Below are positions 7,074 to 15,409 of a stretch of 64,000 nt of DNA, one piece after another; position 1 is the stretch's first letter; every line of letters begins with the position of its first letter. The stretch spans positions 82,410 to 146,409 of the forward strand of contig NZ_BNBT01000004.1 in NCBI RefSeq assembly GCF_014656095.1, written 5' to 3'. A program made the position numbers and the translations under genes. The notes under the pieces are model-generated. The model made no database searches and was not told the origin of the DNA. It worked only from the letters and a program-made list of their open reading frames with translations. Source of the DNA: Streptomyces longispororuber (GTDB lineage Bacteria > Actinomycetota > Actinomycetes > Streptomycetales > Streptomycetaceae).

Positions 7074-10016
7074 ATGCCCCTGCTGGAGCCCGACCCCGAC
7101 GCCCTGCGCCCCGCCCCGCACGGCCGCAGGCCCGCGCCCGACCGGGTCCCCGAGGGGCAGGCGGGCGGCACGCCCCGGCCGCTGCGCGACGACCTCACCG
7201 CGCTCCTCGGCGCCGACAAGGTCCTCACGAGCGTGTCCGACCTGGTCCGCTACGCCTCGGACGCGAGCCCGTACCGCTTCGTGCCGCGCGTGGTGGTCGT
7301 CGCCGAGGACATCGACGACGTGTCCGCCGTCCTGTCGTACGCCCACGGCAAGGGCCGCGAGGTCGTCTTCCGCGCGGCGGGCACCTCCCTCAACGGCCAG
7401 GCGCAGGGCGAGGACATCCTCGTCGACGTCCGCCGGCACTGGGCGGGCGTCGAGGTGCTCGACGGCGGGCGGCGGGCGCGGATCGCCCCCGGCACGACGG
7501 TGGCGCGCGCGAACGTCACCCTCGCGCGGCACGGGCGCGTGCTCGGCCCGGACCCGGCCAGCGCGATCGCCTGCACCGTCGGCGGGGTCGTGGCGAACAA
7601 CGCCTCCGGCATGACGGCGGGCACCACCCGCAACTCCTACCGCACGGTGGCGTCCCTGACGTGCGTCCTGCCGTCCGGCACGGTCGTCGACACCGCCGAC
7701 CCCGACGCCGACGCGCTGCTCGCCCGGGCCGAACCCGCCCTGTGCGCGGGCCTGCTCGCCCTCAAGCGCGAGATCGAGGCGGACGCGGGGCTCACCGCCC
7801 GCATCCGCGCGAAGTACGAGCTGAAGAACACCAACGGCTACCGCCTGGACGCCTTTCTGGACGGCGCCACGCCCGTGGAGATCCTGCGCGGCCTCATGGT
7901 CGGCTCCCAGGGCACCTTCGGTTTCATCTCCGAGGTCGTCTTCGACACGCTGCCGCTCGACCGGTACGTGTCGACGGCGCTGCTCTTCTTCCCCGCGCTG
8001 CCCGCCGCTGCCGCCGCCGTGCCGCTGTTCACCGCCGCGGGTGCGCGGGCCGTCGAGCTGATGGACGGCAACACCCTGCGCGCGTCGGTGCGCGTGCCGG
8101 GCGTGCCGCAGGACTGGGCGCGGCTGCCGAAGGACGCCACCGCCCTGCTCGTGGAGTTCCGCGCACCGGACGAGGCGGGCCGGGACGCGTACGAGTCGGC
8201 GGCCGCCGAGGTGCTGCGCGGCCTCGACCTCGTCGCCCCGGTGCCGTCGGTGACGAACCGCTTCACCCGGGAGCCCGGGGAGATCGGCGCCTACTGGACG
8301 GCCCGCAAGGCGTTCGTGACGGCCGTCGGTGGCTCGCGTCCCGCAGGGACGACGCTCATCACCGAGGACTTCGCGGTGCCGCCCGCCCGGCTCGCGGAGG
8401 CCTGCGAGGAACTGCTCGCCCTCCAGACGCGGCACGGCTTCGACGCCGCCGTGGCCGGCCACGCCGCCCACGGCAACCTCCACTTCCTGCTCGCCTTCGA
8501 CGCGGCCGACCCCGCGGACGTGGAGCGGTACGCCGCCTTCATGGACGACTTCTGCCGGCTCACCGTCGAGCACTTCGACGGCTCCCTGAAGGCCGAGCAC
8601 GCCACCGGCCGCAACCTCGCGCCGTTCCTGGAACTCGAATGGGGGCCGCGGGCCACGGAGTTGATGTGGCGCACCAAGCAGGTCATCGACCCGGACGGCG
8701 TGCTCGCGCCGCGCGTCGTCCTTGACCGCGACCCGCAGGCCCATCTGCGGGGCCTGAAGACGATCCCCACGGTGGAGCCGATCGCCGACCCGTGCATCGA
8801 GTGCGGCTTCTGCGAACCGACCTGCCCCAGCGAGGACCTCACGACCACGCCGCGCCAGCGCATCGTGCTGCGCCGCGAGATGATGCGCCAGGCCCCGGGC
8901 TCCGCCGTCGAGGACGGGCTCGTGGCGGCGTACGGGTACGACGCCGTGGACACCTGCGCGGGCGACTCGACGTGCAAGCTGGCCTGTCCCGTCGGCATCG
9001 ACACCGGCGCGCTGATGAAGTCCTTCCGGCACGGCCGGCACTCCCCGCGCGAGGAGCGGGTCGCCGAGCTGGCCGCACGGAGGTTCAAGCAGGTGGAGGC
9101 CTCCGCGCGGCTCGCCGTGGCCGCCGCCGGGACGCTCCGCGCGGTGGCCGGCGCCCGGACCGGCGACCGGGTCCTGTCCGCCGTCACCCGGGCCGCCCGC
9201 AGGGTCGCCGGCCCCGAACTCGTCCCCGCGTGGCTGCCGCGGCTTCCCGGCGCGGCGCCCCGGCGCCTCCCCCGCACCACGCGCCGGGGCGCCGCCGCCG
9301 TCTACTACCCGGCCTGTGTGAACCGCGTCTTCGCGAGCCCCGGCGCCCTGCCCCTGGCCCACGCCGTCGTCGCCGTGTCGGCGCGCGCGGGCAAGCCCGT
9401 GTGGGTCCCCGACGACGTGGCCGGAACGTGCTGCGCCACGATCTGGCACTCCAAGGGGTACGCCGCCGGGAACGCCGTCATGGCCAACCGCGTCGTCGAG
9501 GCCGCCTGGGGCTGGACGGCGGGCGGCGCGCTGCCGCTCGTCGTGGACGCCTCGTCGTGCGCGCTCGGCCTCGCGCGCGACGTCGTGCCGTACCTGTCGG
9601 ACGACAACCGCGCCCTGCACGCGGAGCTGACCGTCGTCGACTCCGTGGTGTGGGCCGCCGAGCACCTGCTCCCCCACCTCACGGTGCGCCGCACCGTGGG
9701 CTCCGCCGTCCTCCACCCGACCTGCTCCACGCGCCACTTGGGCGACGAACCGCAGCTCCGGGCCGTCGCCGAGGCCTGCGCCGACGAGGTCGTCGTCCCC
9801 GACGACGCGGGGTGCTGCGCGTTCGCGGGCGACCGGGGCATGCTGCACCCGGAGCTCACCGCGTCGGCGACCCGCGCGGAGGCGGCGGAGGTGACCTCCC
9901 GCCCCTTCGACGCGCACCTCTCGGCGAACCGCATGTGCGAGGTGGGGATGGAGGAGGCGACGGGCAGGGAGTACCGGTCGGTCCTCCTGGAGCTGGAGCG
10001 CGCGACGCGGCCGTAG
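7074..10016 (+). CDS. FAD-linked oxidase fused to Fe-S/CCG domains (D-2-hydroxyacid dehydrogenase-like)
   Basis: This 980-residue protein has a GAGGAGAGG ribosome site before its ATG. An FAD_binding_4 domain (about 45-230, with VGGVVANNASGMT) and the matching FAD-oxidase C domain (about 260-555, with HAAHGNLHF) form a GlcD-like half. Two ferredoxin-type clusters follow: CIECGFCEPTCP from C575, and CAGDSTCKLACP from about 628. Two CCG repeats end the protein (YYPACVN, CCATIWHS, HPTCSTRH, CCAFAGDRG). This is the YdiJ/GlcD-GlpC fusion type that oxidises D-2-hydroxyacids (D-lactate or 2-hydroxyglutarate) and passes electrons to the membrane. The substrate cannot be told from sequence alone. All cluster cysteines appear present. 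Confidence 0.9.
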   Translation: MPLLEPDPDALRPAPHGRRPAPDRVPEGQAGGTPRPLRDDLTALLGADKVLTSVSDLVRYASDASPYRFVPRVVVVAEDIDDVSAVLSYAHGKGREVVFRAAGTSLNGQAQGEDILVDVRRHWAGVEVLDGGRRARIAPGTTVARANVTLARHGRVLGPDPASAIACTVGGVVANNASGMTAGTTRNSYRTVASLTCVLPSGTVVDTADPDADALLARAEPALCAGLLALKREIEADAGLTARIRAKYELKNTNGYRLDAFLDGATPVEILRGLMVGSQGTFGFISEVVFDTLPLDRYVSTALLFFPALPAAAAAVPLFTAAGARAVELMDGNTLRASVRVPGVPQDWARLPKDATALLVEFRAPDEAGRDAYESAAAEVLRGLDLVAPVPSVTNRFTREPGEIGAYWTARKAFVTAVGGSRPAGTTLITEDFAVPPARLAEACEELLALQTRHGFDAAVAGHAAHGNLHFLLAFDAADPADVERYAAFMDDFCRLTVEHFDGSLKAEHATGRNLAPFLELEWGPRATELMWRTKQVIDPDGVLAPRVVLDRDPQAHLRGLKTIPTVEPIADPCIECGFCEPTCPSEDLTTTPRQRIVLRREMMRQAPGSAVEDGLVAAYGYDAVDTCAGDSTCKLACPVGIDTGALMKSFRHGRHSPREERVAELAARRFKQVEASARLAVAAAGTLRAVAGARTGDRVLSAVTRAARRVAGPELVPAWLPRLPGAAPRRLPRTTRRGAAAVYYPACVNRVFASPGALPLAHAVVAVSARAGKPVWVPDDVAGTCCATIWHSKGYAAGNAVMANRVVEAAWGWTAGGALPLVVDASSCALGLARDVVPYLSDDNRALHAELTVVDSVVWAAEHLLPHLTVRRTVGSAVLHPTCSTRHLGDEPQLRAVAEACADEVVVPDDAGCCAFAGDRGMLHPELTASATRAEAAEVTSRPFDAHLSANRMCEVGMEEATGREYRSVLLELERATRP

Positions 10017-10018
10017 CG

Positions 10019-10046
10019 GGCGGGGCTGCGGCGCTCAGGCCCCGCC
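10019..10046. terminator. GC-rich hairpin between convergent genes
   Basis: GGCGGGGC (10019-10026) pairs with GCCCCGCC (10039-10046), with CTG/CAG extending the stem past a one-base bulge. It begins 2 bp after the FAD oxidase stop and could serve both converging genes. No U-tract follows, as is common in Streptomyces. Confidence 0.5.
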
Positions 10047-10115
10047 GCGGAACCGTGCGTCGGCGCACCCGGCGGCTTCCAGCGCCGTCGCTACGCGGAT
10101 CGCGCCCCGGGAGTA

Positions 10116-10613
10116 CTAGGCATATCCGAGCGTCCGCCTGGCCGCTTCGCGGAACGCGGCCAGCGCTCGTGCCCTCCGCTGCTCGGCGTCCACCGTACGG
10201 TCCATGGGACCTCCGGAGCCCCATTCCATGACCATCAGGTCCCCGGCCTTGCGCAGTTCGCGGGCCGCCTCCAGTACGTCGGGCGGCCCGCACAGTTCGA
10301 TCAGGGACTCAGCGGCGACCGCCTCGTAATGCGCCTCGTGCTGCCTCGCCCTCACCTCGGGCGGCCAGTCGTCGTCTTCACGGTGCCCGAGCACCGTATA
10401 GGCGGCCTCCGTCTGCATCATGTCCGCGCGGATCATGGCGTGATAGGCCGCCTGCCGCTGCTCGCGCATCCACCGCGCGTCGTCGTGCCGGCGCTGCAGC
10501 GCCAAGGCTTCGCGGCCGGCCCTGGCCGACCGGGCGGCGCCCCACACGGCGGCTCCAGCTCCCACTCCCGCACCGAGGAGGCCGATCACGGCCGTCAGCC
10601 ACTCGTTCACCAC
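10116..10613 (-). CDS. Hypothetical single-pass membrane protein
   Basis: I do not recognise this 165-residue protein. It starts at GTG 10611-10613 (MVNEWLTAV). A hydrophobic Gly/Ala-rich segment at about 5-27 should be a membrane anchor. The rest is soluble and mostly helical, with high charge (REALALQRRHDDARWMREQRQ) suggesting a coiled coil at about 32-60. Similar anchor-plus-helix proteins of unknown role are frequent in Streptomyces. It sits convergent to the FAD oxidase and upstream of the YbaK gene stop; nothing in the context gives a function. Confidence 0.65.
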   Translation of the reverse strand: MVNEWLTAVIGLLGAGVGAGAAVWGAARSARAGREALALQRRHDDARWMREQRQAAYHAMIRADMMQTEAAYTVLGHREDDDWPPEVRARQHEAHYEAVAAESLIELCGPPDVLEAARELRKAGDLMVMEWGSGGPMDRTVDAEQRRARALAAFREAARRTLGYA

Positions 10614-10677
10614 GCCATTGTGGTCGTTCGTTCGTCGTACTCGCGCGGCATGCGCGTCCGGTGAACGAACGGTGTGC

Positions 10678-11199
10678 TCATGCGGGCGCGGCTTCCTGGG
10701 TCTCGGCGGGCTGAGGTCCGGCGATGGGCTCGATGCGTGGTTGGGCGAGTCGGGCGTAGTCGGAACCGGAGATGGCCGCTGACCGGTCGAGGCGGGCGGC
10801 GTTGAAGTAGAGCTGCGGCCGGGCGACGACCGCGGGGTCGGCGACGAGTTCGAGGTCGGGATCGAAGGCGAAGGGCAGGACGGTTCCGGGAACGGCGTGG
10901 GCCAGCCGTTCGGCGGTGGCGGCGTCGCTGAACCCGACGTAGCGGGCGTTGAACAGGGTGCGGACGGCGTCCAGGTCGACGCGCCGGTCGCCGGGGACGA
11001 CCGCCAGCACGTGGCGGGTGGTCTTCCTGTCTGTTTTGACTCTGAGGATGATGCACTTCGCCGCCTGGGAAACGGGGTGTCCGCGCAGGGCGCTGACCGA
11101 GTCCGTGGTGCCGTCCGGTTCGTGATCGATGAGCCGATAGGGCGTCCGGGTGGTGTCGAGCAGGGTGATCAGGCGCTGGTAGGTGTCATGGTCGGACAC
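10678..11199 (-). CDS. YbaK/EbsC-family aminoacyl-tRNA deacylase
   Basis: The 173-residue protein starts at GTG 11197-11199 directly after GGAGGAAAC, which decides against the longer open frame. The YbaK fold covers nearly the full length: TPYRLIDHEP near the start, QAAKCIILRV with the family Lys, VVPGDRRVDL, and the PGTVLPFAF and LYFNAARLDRS segments. Proteins of this family hydrolyse mischarged aminoacyl-tRNA in trans. It diverges from a LysR-type regulator, and a 4 x 16 bp tandem repeat sits immediately upstream of its ribosome site. Confidence 0.88.
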   Translation of the reverse strand: MSDHDTYQRLITLLDTTRTPYRLIDHEPDGTTDSVSALRGHPVSQAAKCIILRVKTDRKTTRHVLAVVPGDRRVDLDAVRTLFNARYVGFSDAATAERLAHAVPGTVLPFAFDPDLELVADPAVVARPQLYFNAARLDRSAAISGSDYARLAQPRIEPIAGPQPAETQEAAPA

Positions 11200-11208
11200 G
11201 TTTCCTCC

Positions 11209-11272
11209 TTCTTCTCGGTTCGCGTTCTTCTCAGTTCGCGTTCTTCTCAGTTCGCGTTCTTCTCGGTTGACG
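11209..11272. repeat. 4 x 16-bp tandem repeat in the ybaK-like leader
   Basis: Four contiguous units of TTCTTCTCRGTTCGCG occur at 11209-11224, 11225-11240, 11241-11256 and 11257-11272; the last is degenerate (GTTGACG). On the minus strand each unit supplies a GAGAAGAA purine run just upstream of the GGAGGAAAC ribosome site. It lies in the untranslated leader or promoter of the YbaK gene. It may be slippage-prone; any regulatory effect is speculation. Confidence 0.85.
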
Positions 11273-11398
11273 TTGCGGTGGTGCGGGGGGCGCGTTCGAC
11301 GGCCTGGCCCCCGTAGGTTCCGGCGCTCAGGCAGCGGGCACGCCCCCACGCTGCCCCAACCACCACGTTGAAGGCCATGACCAACTTCTTAATCCAAG

Positions 11399-11415
11399 GT
11401 GTAGCAGTCCTACAC
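11399..11415. promoter_or_regulatory. Palindrome before the LysR gene, candidate operator
   Basis: GTGTAG (11399-11404) and CTACAC (11410-11415) are a perfect inverted repeat with a 5-nt spacer. It ends 7 bp before the GTG start of the divergent LysR-type gene. The T-rich dyad TGTAG-N5-CTACA is compatible with a LysR box used for autoregulation. Confidence 0.5.
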
Positions 11416-11422
11416 TGTCGGG

Positions 11423-12328
11423 GTGGATGAACGGCAGCTACGCATCCTGCGTGAACTGGGGGAACTCGGCAGCGTCAGCGCGGTCGCCGAGGCCCTGCAC
11501 GTGACGCCCTCCGCGATCTCGCAGCAACTGCGGCTGCTGCAACGCTCGATCCCCGTACCGCTCACCGAACGCGCCGGACGCCGCGTGGTCCTGACCGACG
11601 CCGGGCAGGCCCTGGCCGCGGCGGCCGTCAAGGTCGAGACCGCCCTGGCACAAGCCCGGCACACGATCGCCGACTTCGTCGAGCAGCCCGACGGCGACGT
11701 ATCGGTGGCCGCGTTCCACAGCGCGGCATCCGCGTTCTTCCCGCTCCTGCTGCGCGGCCTCGCGGGCCCCGGCCGCCCCCGCCTGTCGCTCGCGGACGAG
11801 GACGTCGCCCAAGACCGCTTCCCCGCCCTCACCCGGCACTACGACCTGGTGCTCGCCCACCGCCTCGACCACGGTCCGGCGTGGCCGCGCAGCGTGACCT
11901 GTACGACGCTGCTGTGCGAGCCCCTCGACGTAGCCCTGCCGGCCGACCATCCGCTGGCCTCCAGGCCGCTGCTCACGCCGCGGGACGTGGCGGACCAGCC
12001 GTGGATCACGGTGCACGACGGCTTCCCGCTGATGTCCACCATCGAGGCCATCGCCGGCGCCGCCAACCGCCGCCTCGACATCGTCCACCGCATCAACGAG
12101 TTCGCGGTGGTCGCCGAGGCCGTCGCCGCCGGCGGCGGCCTCGCGCTGATGCCCCGTTGGACCGCCCGACCGCACCCCGACGTCGTCCTCAGGCCGCTCA
12201 GCGGAGTACACGCCCGCCGCGACATCGACGTCCTCCACCGCCCCGAACGCACCGCCCGCAACGCCGTCCGCACCGTCCTCGCCGAGTTGCGCCGCGCCGC
12301 CGCACACATCCAGGGCCGAGACCGCTGA
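11423..12328 (+). CDS. LysR-family transcriptional regulator
   Basis: This 301-residue protein starts at GTG 11423. The N-terminal helix-turn-helix reads MDERQLRILRELGELGSVS, then AVAEALHVTPSAISQQLRLL with the usual recognition helix at about 28-47. A linker helix and a periplasmic-binding-like effector domain (about 90-290) follow. No ribosome site is strong; transcription may start at or near the GTG. It diverges from the YbaK gene, which is the likely target together with its own promoter. The effector is unknown. Confidence 0.9.
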   Translation: MDERQLRILRELGELGSVSAVAEALHVTPSAISQQLRLLQRSIPVPLTERAGRRVVLTDAGQALAAAAVKVETALAQARHTIADFVEQPDGDVSVAAFHSAASAFFPLLLRGLAGPGRPRLSLADEDVAQDRFPALTRHYDLVLAHRLDHGPAWPRSVTCTTLLCEPLDVALPADHPLASRPLLTPRDVADQPWITVHDGFPLMSTIEAIAGAANRRLDIVHRINEFAVVAEAVAAGGGLALMPRWTARPHPDVVLRPLSGVHARRDIDVLHRPERTARNAVRTVLAELRRAAAHIQGRDR

Positions 12329-12694
12329 GACCCCCCCGCACTCAGGGCCTTTCGGCGCGGCTCCGTTTCTCCGTCCGGCGCGGCCCGCTCCGGCTCGGCG
12401 TACAGCGGCTCGGCGTCCTGCGACTCCGCGCACGCCCGGAGCTGCGTACGCCCGAGTCCGCGTACGCGCGAATCCGCGTCTCGCGAATCTGCGTACGCGC
12501 GAATCCGCGTACGCCCGCGCGCCCACGGCTCCGCGCACCGCGCACCGCAGCCCCCGTCGGGGCAGGCGACCGCCCTCCACGTCACGGTGTGGAAAAGTCC
12601 AACCCCCTGGCCACGTCCGCCCCTTGCGTCCCGTCGGCGCCCGCCCGCAAGGTGGGCGCGCCCAGTGACAAGGCACCGTGACTACGGAGGTCCG
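12329..12694. other. Intergenic region with GCGTACGC-type repeats
   Basis: Positions about 12444-12516 contain repeated motifs such as GCGAATCCGCGTACGC and GTACGCGCGAATCC on both strands, many of them self-complementary. No gene is supported. The GH109-like gene starts at the right end, with an ACGGAGG ribosome site at 12684-12690. Confidence 0.55.
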
Positions 12695-14170
12695 ATGCAC
12701 GACGAGGACGCGTACGCGCAGCACACGACACCGGCACCTGACGACTCCCCCGACGGTCACTCCCGGCGCGCGGTCCTCCGCACGGCCGGTATCGCCGGGG
12801 CCGGGCTCGGCCTCGGCGCGTTCGCGGGCGGCCCCGCCGCCCACGCGGACACTGCGGACCTCGCGGGGGCAGCGCCCGCCGAAGCCCCCGAGGACGCGCC
12901 CGCCGCGCCCGCCCGCAAGGGCAGGACAATGATCGGGGTACCGTTCGCGGCCCGCTCCACCGTGCGCGTCGGCATCATCGGCCTCGGCAACCGCGGCGGC
13001 AGCATGATCGACCTGTTCCTGGCGCTCCCCGGCGTACGCGTCGTCGCCCTGTGCGACCCGGTCAAGGACAAGACCGCGGCGGCCGCGAAGAAGGTCGTCG
13101 CCGCGGGGCAGCCCGCCCCGGCGACGTACACCAAGGGGGAGCACGACTTCGAGAAGCTCTGCGAGCGCGGGGACGTCGACTTCGTGTACGTGGCGACGCC
13201 TTGGGACTGGCACTTCGAGATGGCCAGATCGGCGATGCTGAACGGCAAGCACGTCGGCGTGGAGTGTCCCCTCGCCTTGCGCCTGGACGAGCTGTGGGCG
13301 CTGGTCGACCTGTCGGAGCGCACCCGCAGACACTGCATGCAACTGGAGAACTGCTGCTACGGCAGGAACGAGATGCGCGTCCTGCGGATGGCGCACGCGG
13401 GCAAGTTCGGGGACCTCCTGCACGGAGCGGGCGCGTACAACCACGACCTGCGCGGCCTCATGTTCGACCCCGACTACTACGAGGGTCCCTGGCGGCGCCT
13501 GTGGCACACGCGGCTGCGCGGCGACCTCTACCCCAACCACGGCTTCGGCCCCGTCGCCAACTACATGGACGTCAACCGCGGCGACCGCGCCACGCACATC
13601 TCCAGCTTCGGCACCCCCGCCCTCGGCCTCGCCGAGTACCGCAAGGAGCACATGCCGCCGGGCGACCCGAGCTGGAAGGAGACGTACATCGAGAGCGACC
13701 GGACCATCAGCCTGGTGCAGACCGCCAAGGGCCGGGTCATCCGCCTGGAGCACGACGTCTCGACACCCCATCCCTACAGCCGTATCAACAGCCTCGGCGG
13801 CACGAAGGGCGTCTTCGAGGACTACCCCGCCCGCATCTACATCGAGCCCGACCACACCGACGACCGCTGGGGCGACTTCTCGAAGTACGCGGCGGAGTAC
13901 GACCACTGGCTGTGGAAGGAACACGCCAACCCGCCCGGCGGACACGGCGGCATGGACTACCTCATGGTGTTCCGCCTGATGCAGTGCATGCGCCTCGGCC
14001 TCGTACCGGACTTCGACGTGTACGACGGCGCGACCTGGACCGCGCCGGTACCGCTGAGCCACGCCTCGATCAAGGCGAAGGGCGCCCCGCAGGCCATCCC
14101 GGACTTCACCCGGGGCGGGTGGAAGAAGGCACGCCCGGGCGTGGACTCGGAGAAGCCCGAGGAGTCCTGA
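12695..14170 (+). CDS. Tat-exported Gfo/Idh/MocA protein, GH109-like (NAD-dependent glycosidase family)
   Basis: The 491-residue protein starts at ATG 12695 after ACGGAGG. A twin-arginine signal ([14 protein letters not shown]24-R25) and Ala-rich cleavage region precede a Rossmann domain beginning near residue 90 ([15 protein letters not shown]). The C-terminal oxidoreductase domain contains [20 protein letters not shown] at about 280-299. That pattern is characteristic of the GH109 family, which includes alpha-N-acetylgalactosaminidases that use tightly bound NAD in a redox-assisted hydrolysis. Export by Tat fits a cofactor-loaded extracellular enzyme. The exact sugar is unknown. Confidence 0.85.
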   Translation: MHDEDAYAQHTTPAPDDSPDGHSRRAVLRTAGIAGAGLGLGAFAGGPAAHADTADLAGAAPAEAPEDAPAAPARKGRTMIGVPFAARSTVRVGIIGLGNRGGSMIDLFLALPGVRVVALCDPVKDKTAAAAKKVVAAGQPAPATYTKGEHDFEKLCERGDVDFVYVATPWDWHFEMARSAMLNGKHVGVECPLALRLDELWALVDLSERTRRHCMQLENCCYGRNEMRVLRMAHAGKFGDLLHGAGAYNHDLRGLMFDPDYYEGPWRRLWHTRLRGDLYPNHGFGPVANYMDVNRGDRATHISSFGTPALGLAEYRKEHMPPGDPSWKETYIESDRTISLVQTAKGRVIRLEHDVSTPHPYSRINSLGGTKGVFEDYPARIYIEPDHTDDRWGDFSKYAAEYDHWLWKEHANPPGGHGGMDYLMVFRLMQCMRLGLVPDFDVYDGATWTAPVPLSHASIKAKGAPQAIPDFTRGGWKKARPGVDSEKPEES

Positions 14171-14190
14171 GCGGCGGGGTTTCTGGACGG

Positions 14191-14320
14191 CACGGTTCCG
14201 GAGGGGGCGAGCCCCGGAGGGCACGGTTTCCGGACGGGGCGGTTTCCGGACGGGGCGGTTTCCGGACGGGGCGGTTTCCGGAGGGGGCGAGCCCCGGAGA
14301 GCACGGTTTTCGGACGGGCG
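14191..14320. repeat. Tandem and dispersed GC-rich repeats between convergent genes
   Basis: A 16-bp unit GGTTTCCGGACGGGGC is repeated three times at 14225-14272, with a degraded fourth copy. Two identical longer blocks at 14196-14219 and 14276-14299 flank it, each holding the tight hairpin GGGGC-GA-GCCCC. The array lies between the GH109-like gene and the convergent L,D-transpeptidase gene. The hairpins may act as terminators; the tandem array looks like slippage expansion. Confidence 0.8.
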
Positions 14321-14412
14321 GGCCCCGGATGGCGGGCCAGTGACGGAGCGGGCGGGCCCGGGCAGCGGGCGGGCCCCGGCAGCAGGCGGGCCCGAGGGGG
14401 GCGGGGCGGCTC

Positions 14413-15153
14413 TCAGGCCTTGAGGGCCGCCCTGTCCCCCATCACCACGACCGGGTGCTGCTTCGGGTCGAGCGCCCGCAGCAGGCGGCGCATGCCCGCC
14501 TTCGACAGGCTCACGCAGCCCGACGTGCCGCTGCCGTGGTCCATGTGCAGCCAGATGCTGCCGCCCTTGGCCTGCCCCTGCGGGCGCGTGGGATCGTTGG
14601 GCGGGGTGCCGGGCACGCGGTTGTAGTCGATCGCGATGACGTAGTCGAAGTCGTGCCAGTGCGTCCTCGGCCAGTAGCGCGGCGCTTGGAGGGACGCGGT
14701 CCGCGTGTACGGGAGGCCGCTCCCCGGGTCGGCGAGGACACCGCCCGCGTCCGTGAGCGTGAACACGCCGACCGGACTGCGCTTGTCGTTCTCCCGGTGG
14801 TCGCGCGTCCAGCCCTTCTTGCCGTTGTGGGCGGGCCAGCTCCGTTCCTTCTTCCAGGTCTCGCCCCGCTTCGTGTACAGGACGACCGTGGACGCCGCCG
14901 AGTTCTCGCCCTCGCCGTAGACGGCGACGACCTGGCGCGCGTTCTTCGGGATGCGGGACCGGAGGCGGTCGCCGACGTCGGGGATGCGCTTGAAGTCGGT
15001 GGTGGGCCGGTCCGCTGCCCGGCCACCGCCCTGCGGCGAGTGCGCGGCTCCGCCCCTGCCGTCCCCCGCACCGCCGCAGGAGGTCAGGACGGCTGAGCAG
15101 GCGACGGCCACGGCCGCCGTTCGAACCACACCGGCTACGCGCATGCGCCCCAT
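14413..15153 (-). CDS. L,D-transpeptidase family lipoprotein (YkuD-type)
   Basis: This 246-residue protein has a lipobox L23-T24-S25-C26, so it should be a membrane-anchored lipoprotein exposed to the wall. The catalytic domain occupies about residues 70-240. The YkuD active-site signature is seen as HMDHGSGTSGCVSL, with catalytic Cys213. Family members form 3-3 peptidoglycan cross-links or attach proteins to the wall; the short single-domain form here is also common among putative murein-binding YkuD proteins. The start at ATG 15151-15153 could instead be the next Met three codons on. The gene faces the GH109-like gene and diverges from the ABC pair. Confidence 0.88.
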   Translation of the reverse strand: MGRMRVAGVVRTAAVAVACSAVLTSCGGAGDGRGGAAHSPQGGGRAADRPTTDFKRIPDVGDRLRSRIPKNARQVVAVYGEGENSAASTVVLYTKRGETWKKERSWPAHNGKKGWTRDHRENDKRSPVGVFTLTDAGGVLADPGSGLPYTRTASLQAPRYWPRTHWHDFDYVIAIDYNRVPGTPPNDPTRPQGQAKGGSIWLHMDHGSGTSGCVSLSKAGMRRLLRALDPKQHPVVVMGDRAALKA

Positions 15154-15409
15154 GCTCGCATCAGCCCCGTGCGCCCCCTGACCGACGGCCCCTCGGCGCC
15201 CGCAGCGATGGCGGACTCTTTACCCGGCCCCGGAAAATCGTTTGCCTCCTGCCACCGTGCGAGGTGAACCTTGCACGGTTTGTTACCGCCGTTCGGTCGG
15301 CGCCCGCTCGGCGCCCCGGCGGCACGCGGCCGTCACTCCGGGCGTGACCGCTCCACACACCACCGCTGCCCACCGCTGCCGAGAACCACCGCTCCGATCC
15401 TGGGACGTC

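Noticed and set aside
12444..12516. A possible CRISPR-like repeat array
   Set aside because: The repeats are short, irregular, partly self-complementary and have no unique spacers.
14225..14272. Attachment site or integrase target
   Set aside because: Tandem units of 16 bp with no tRNA or integrase nearby; slippage is the simpler explanation.
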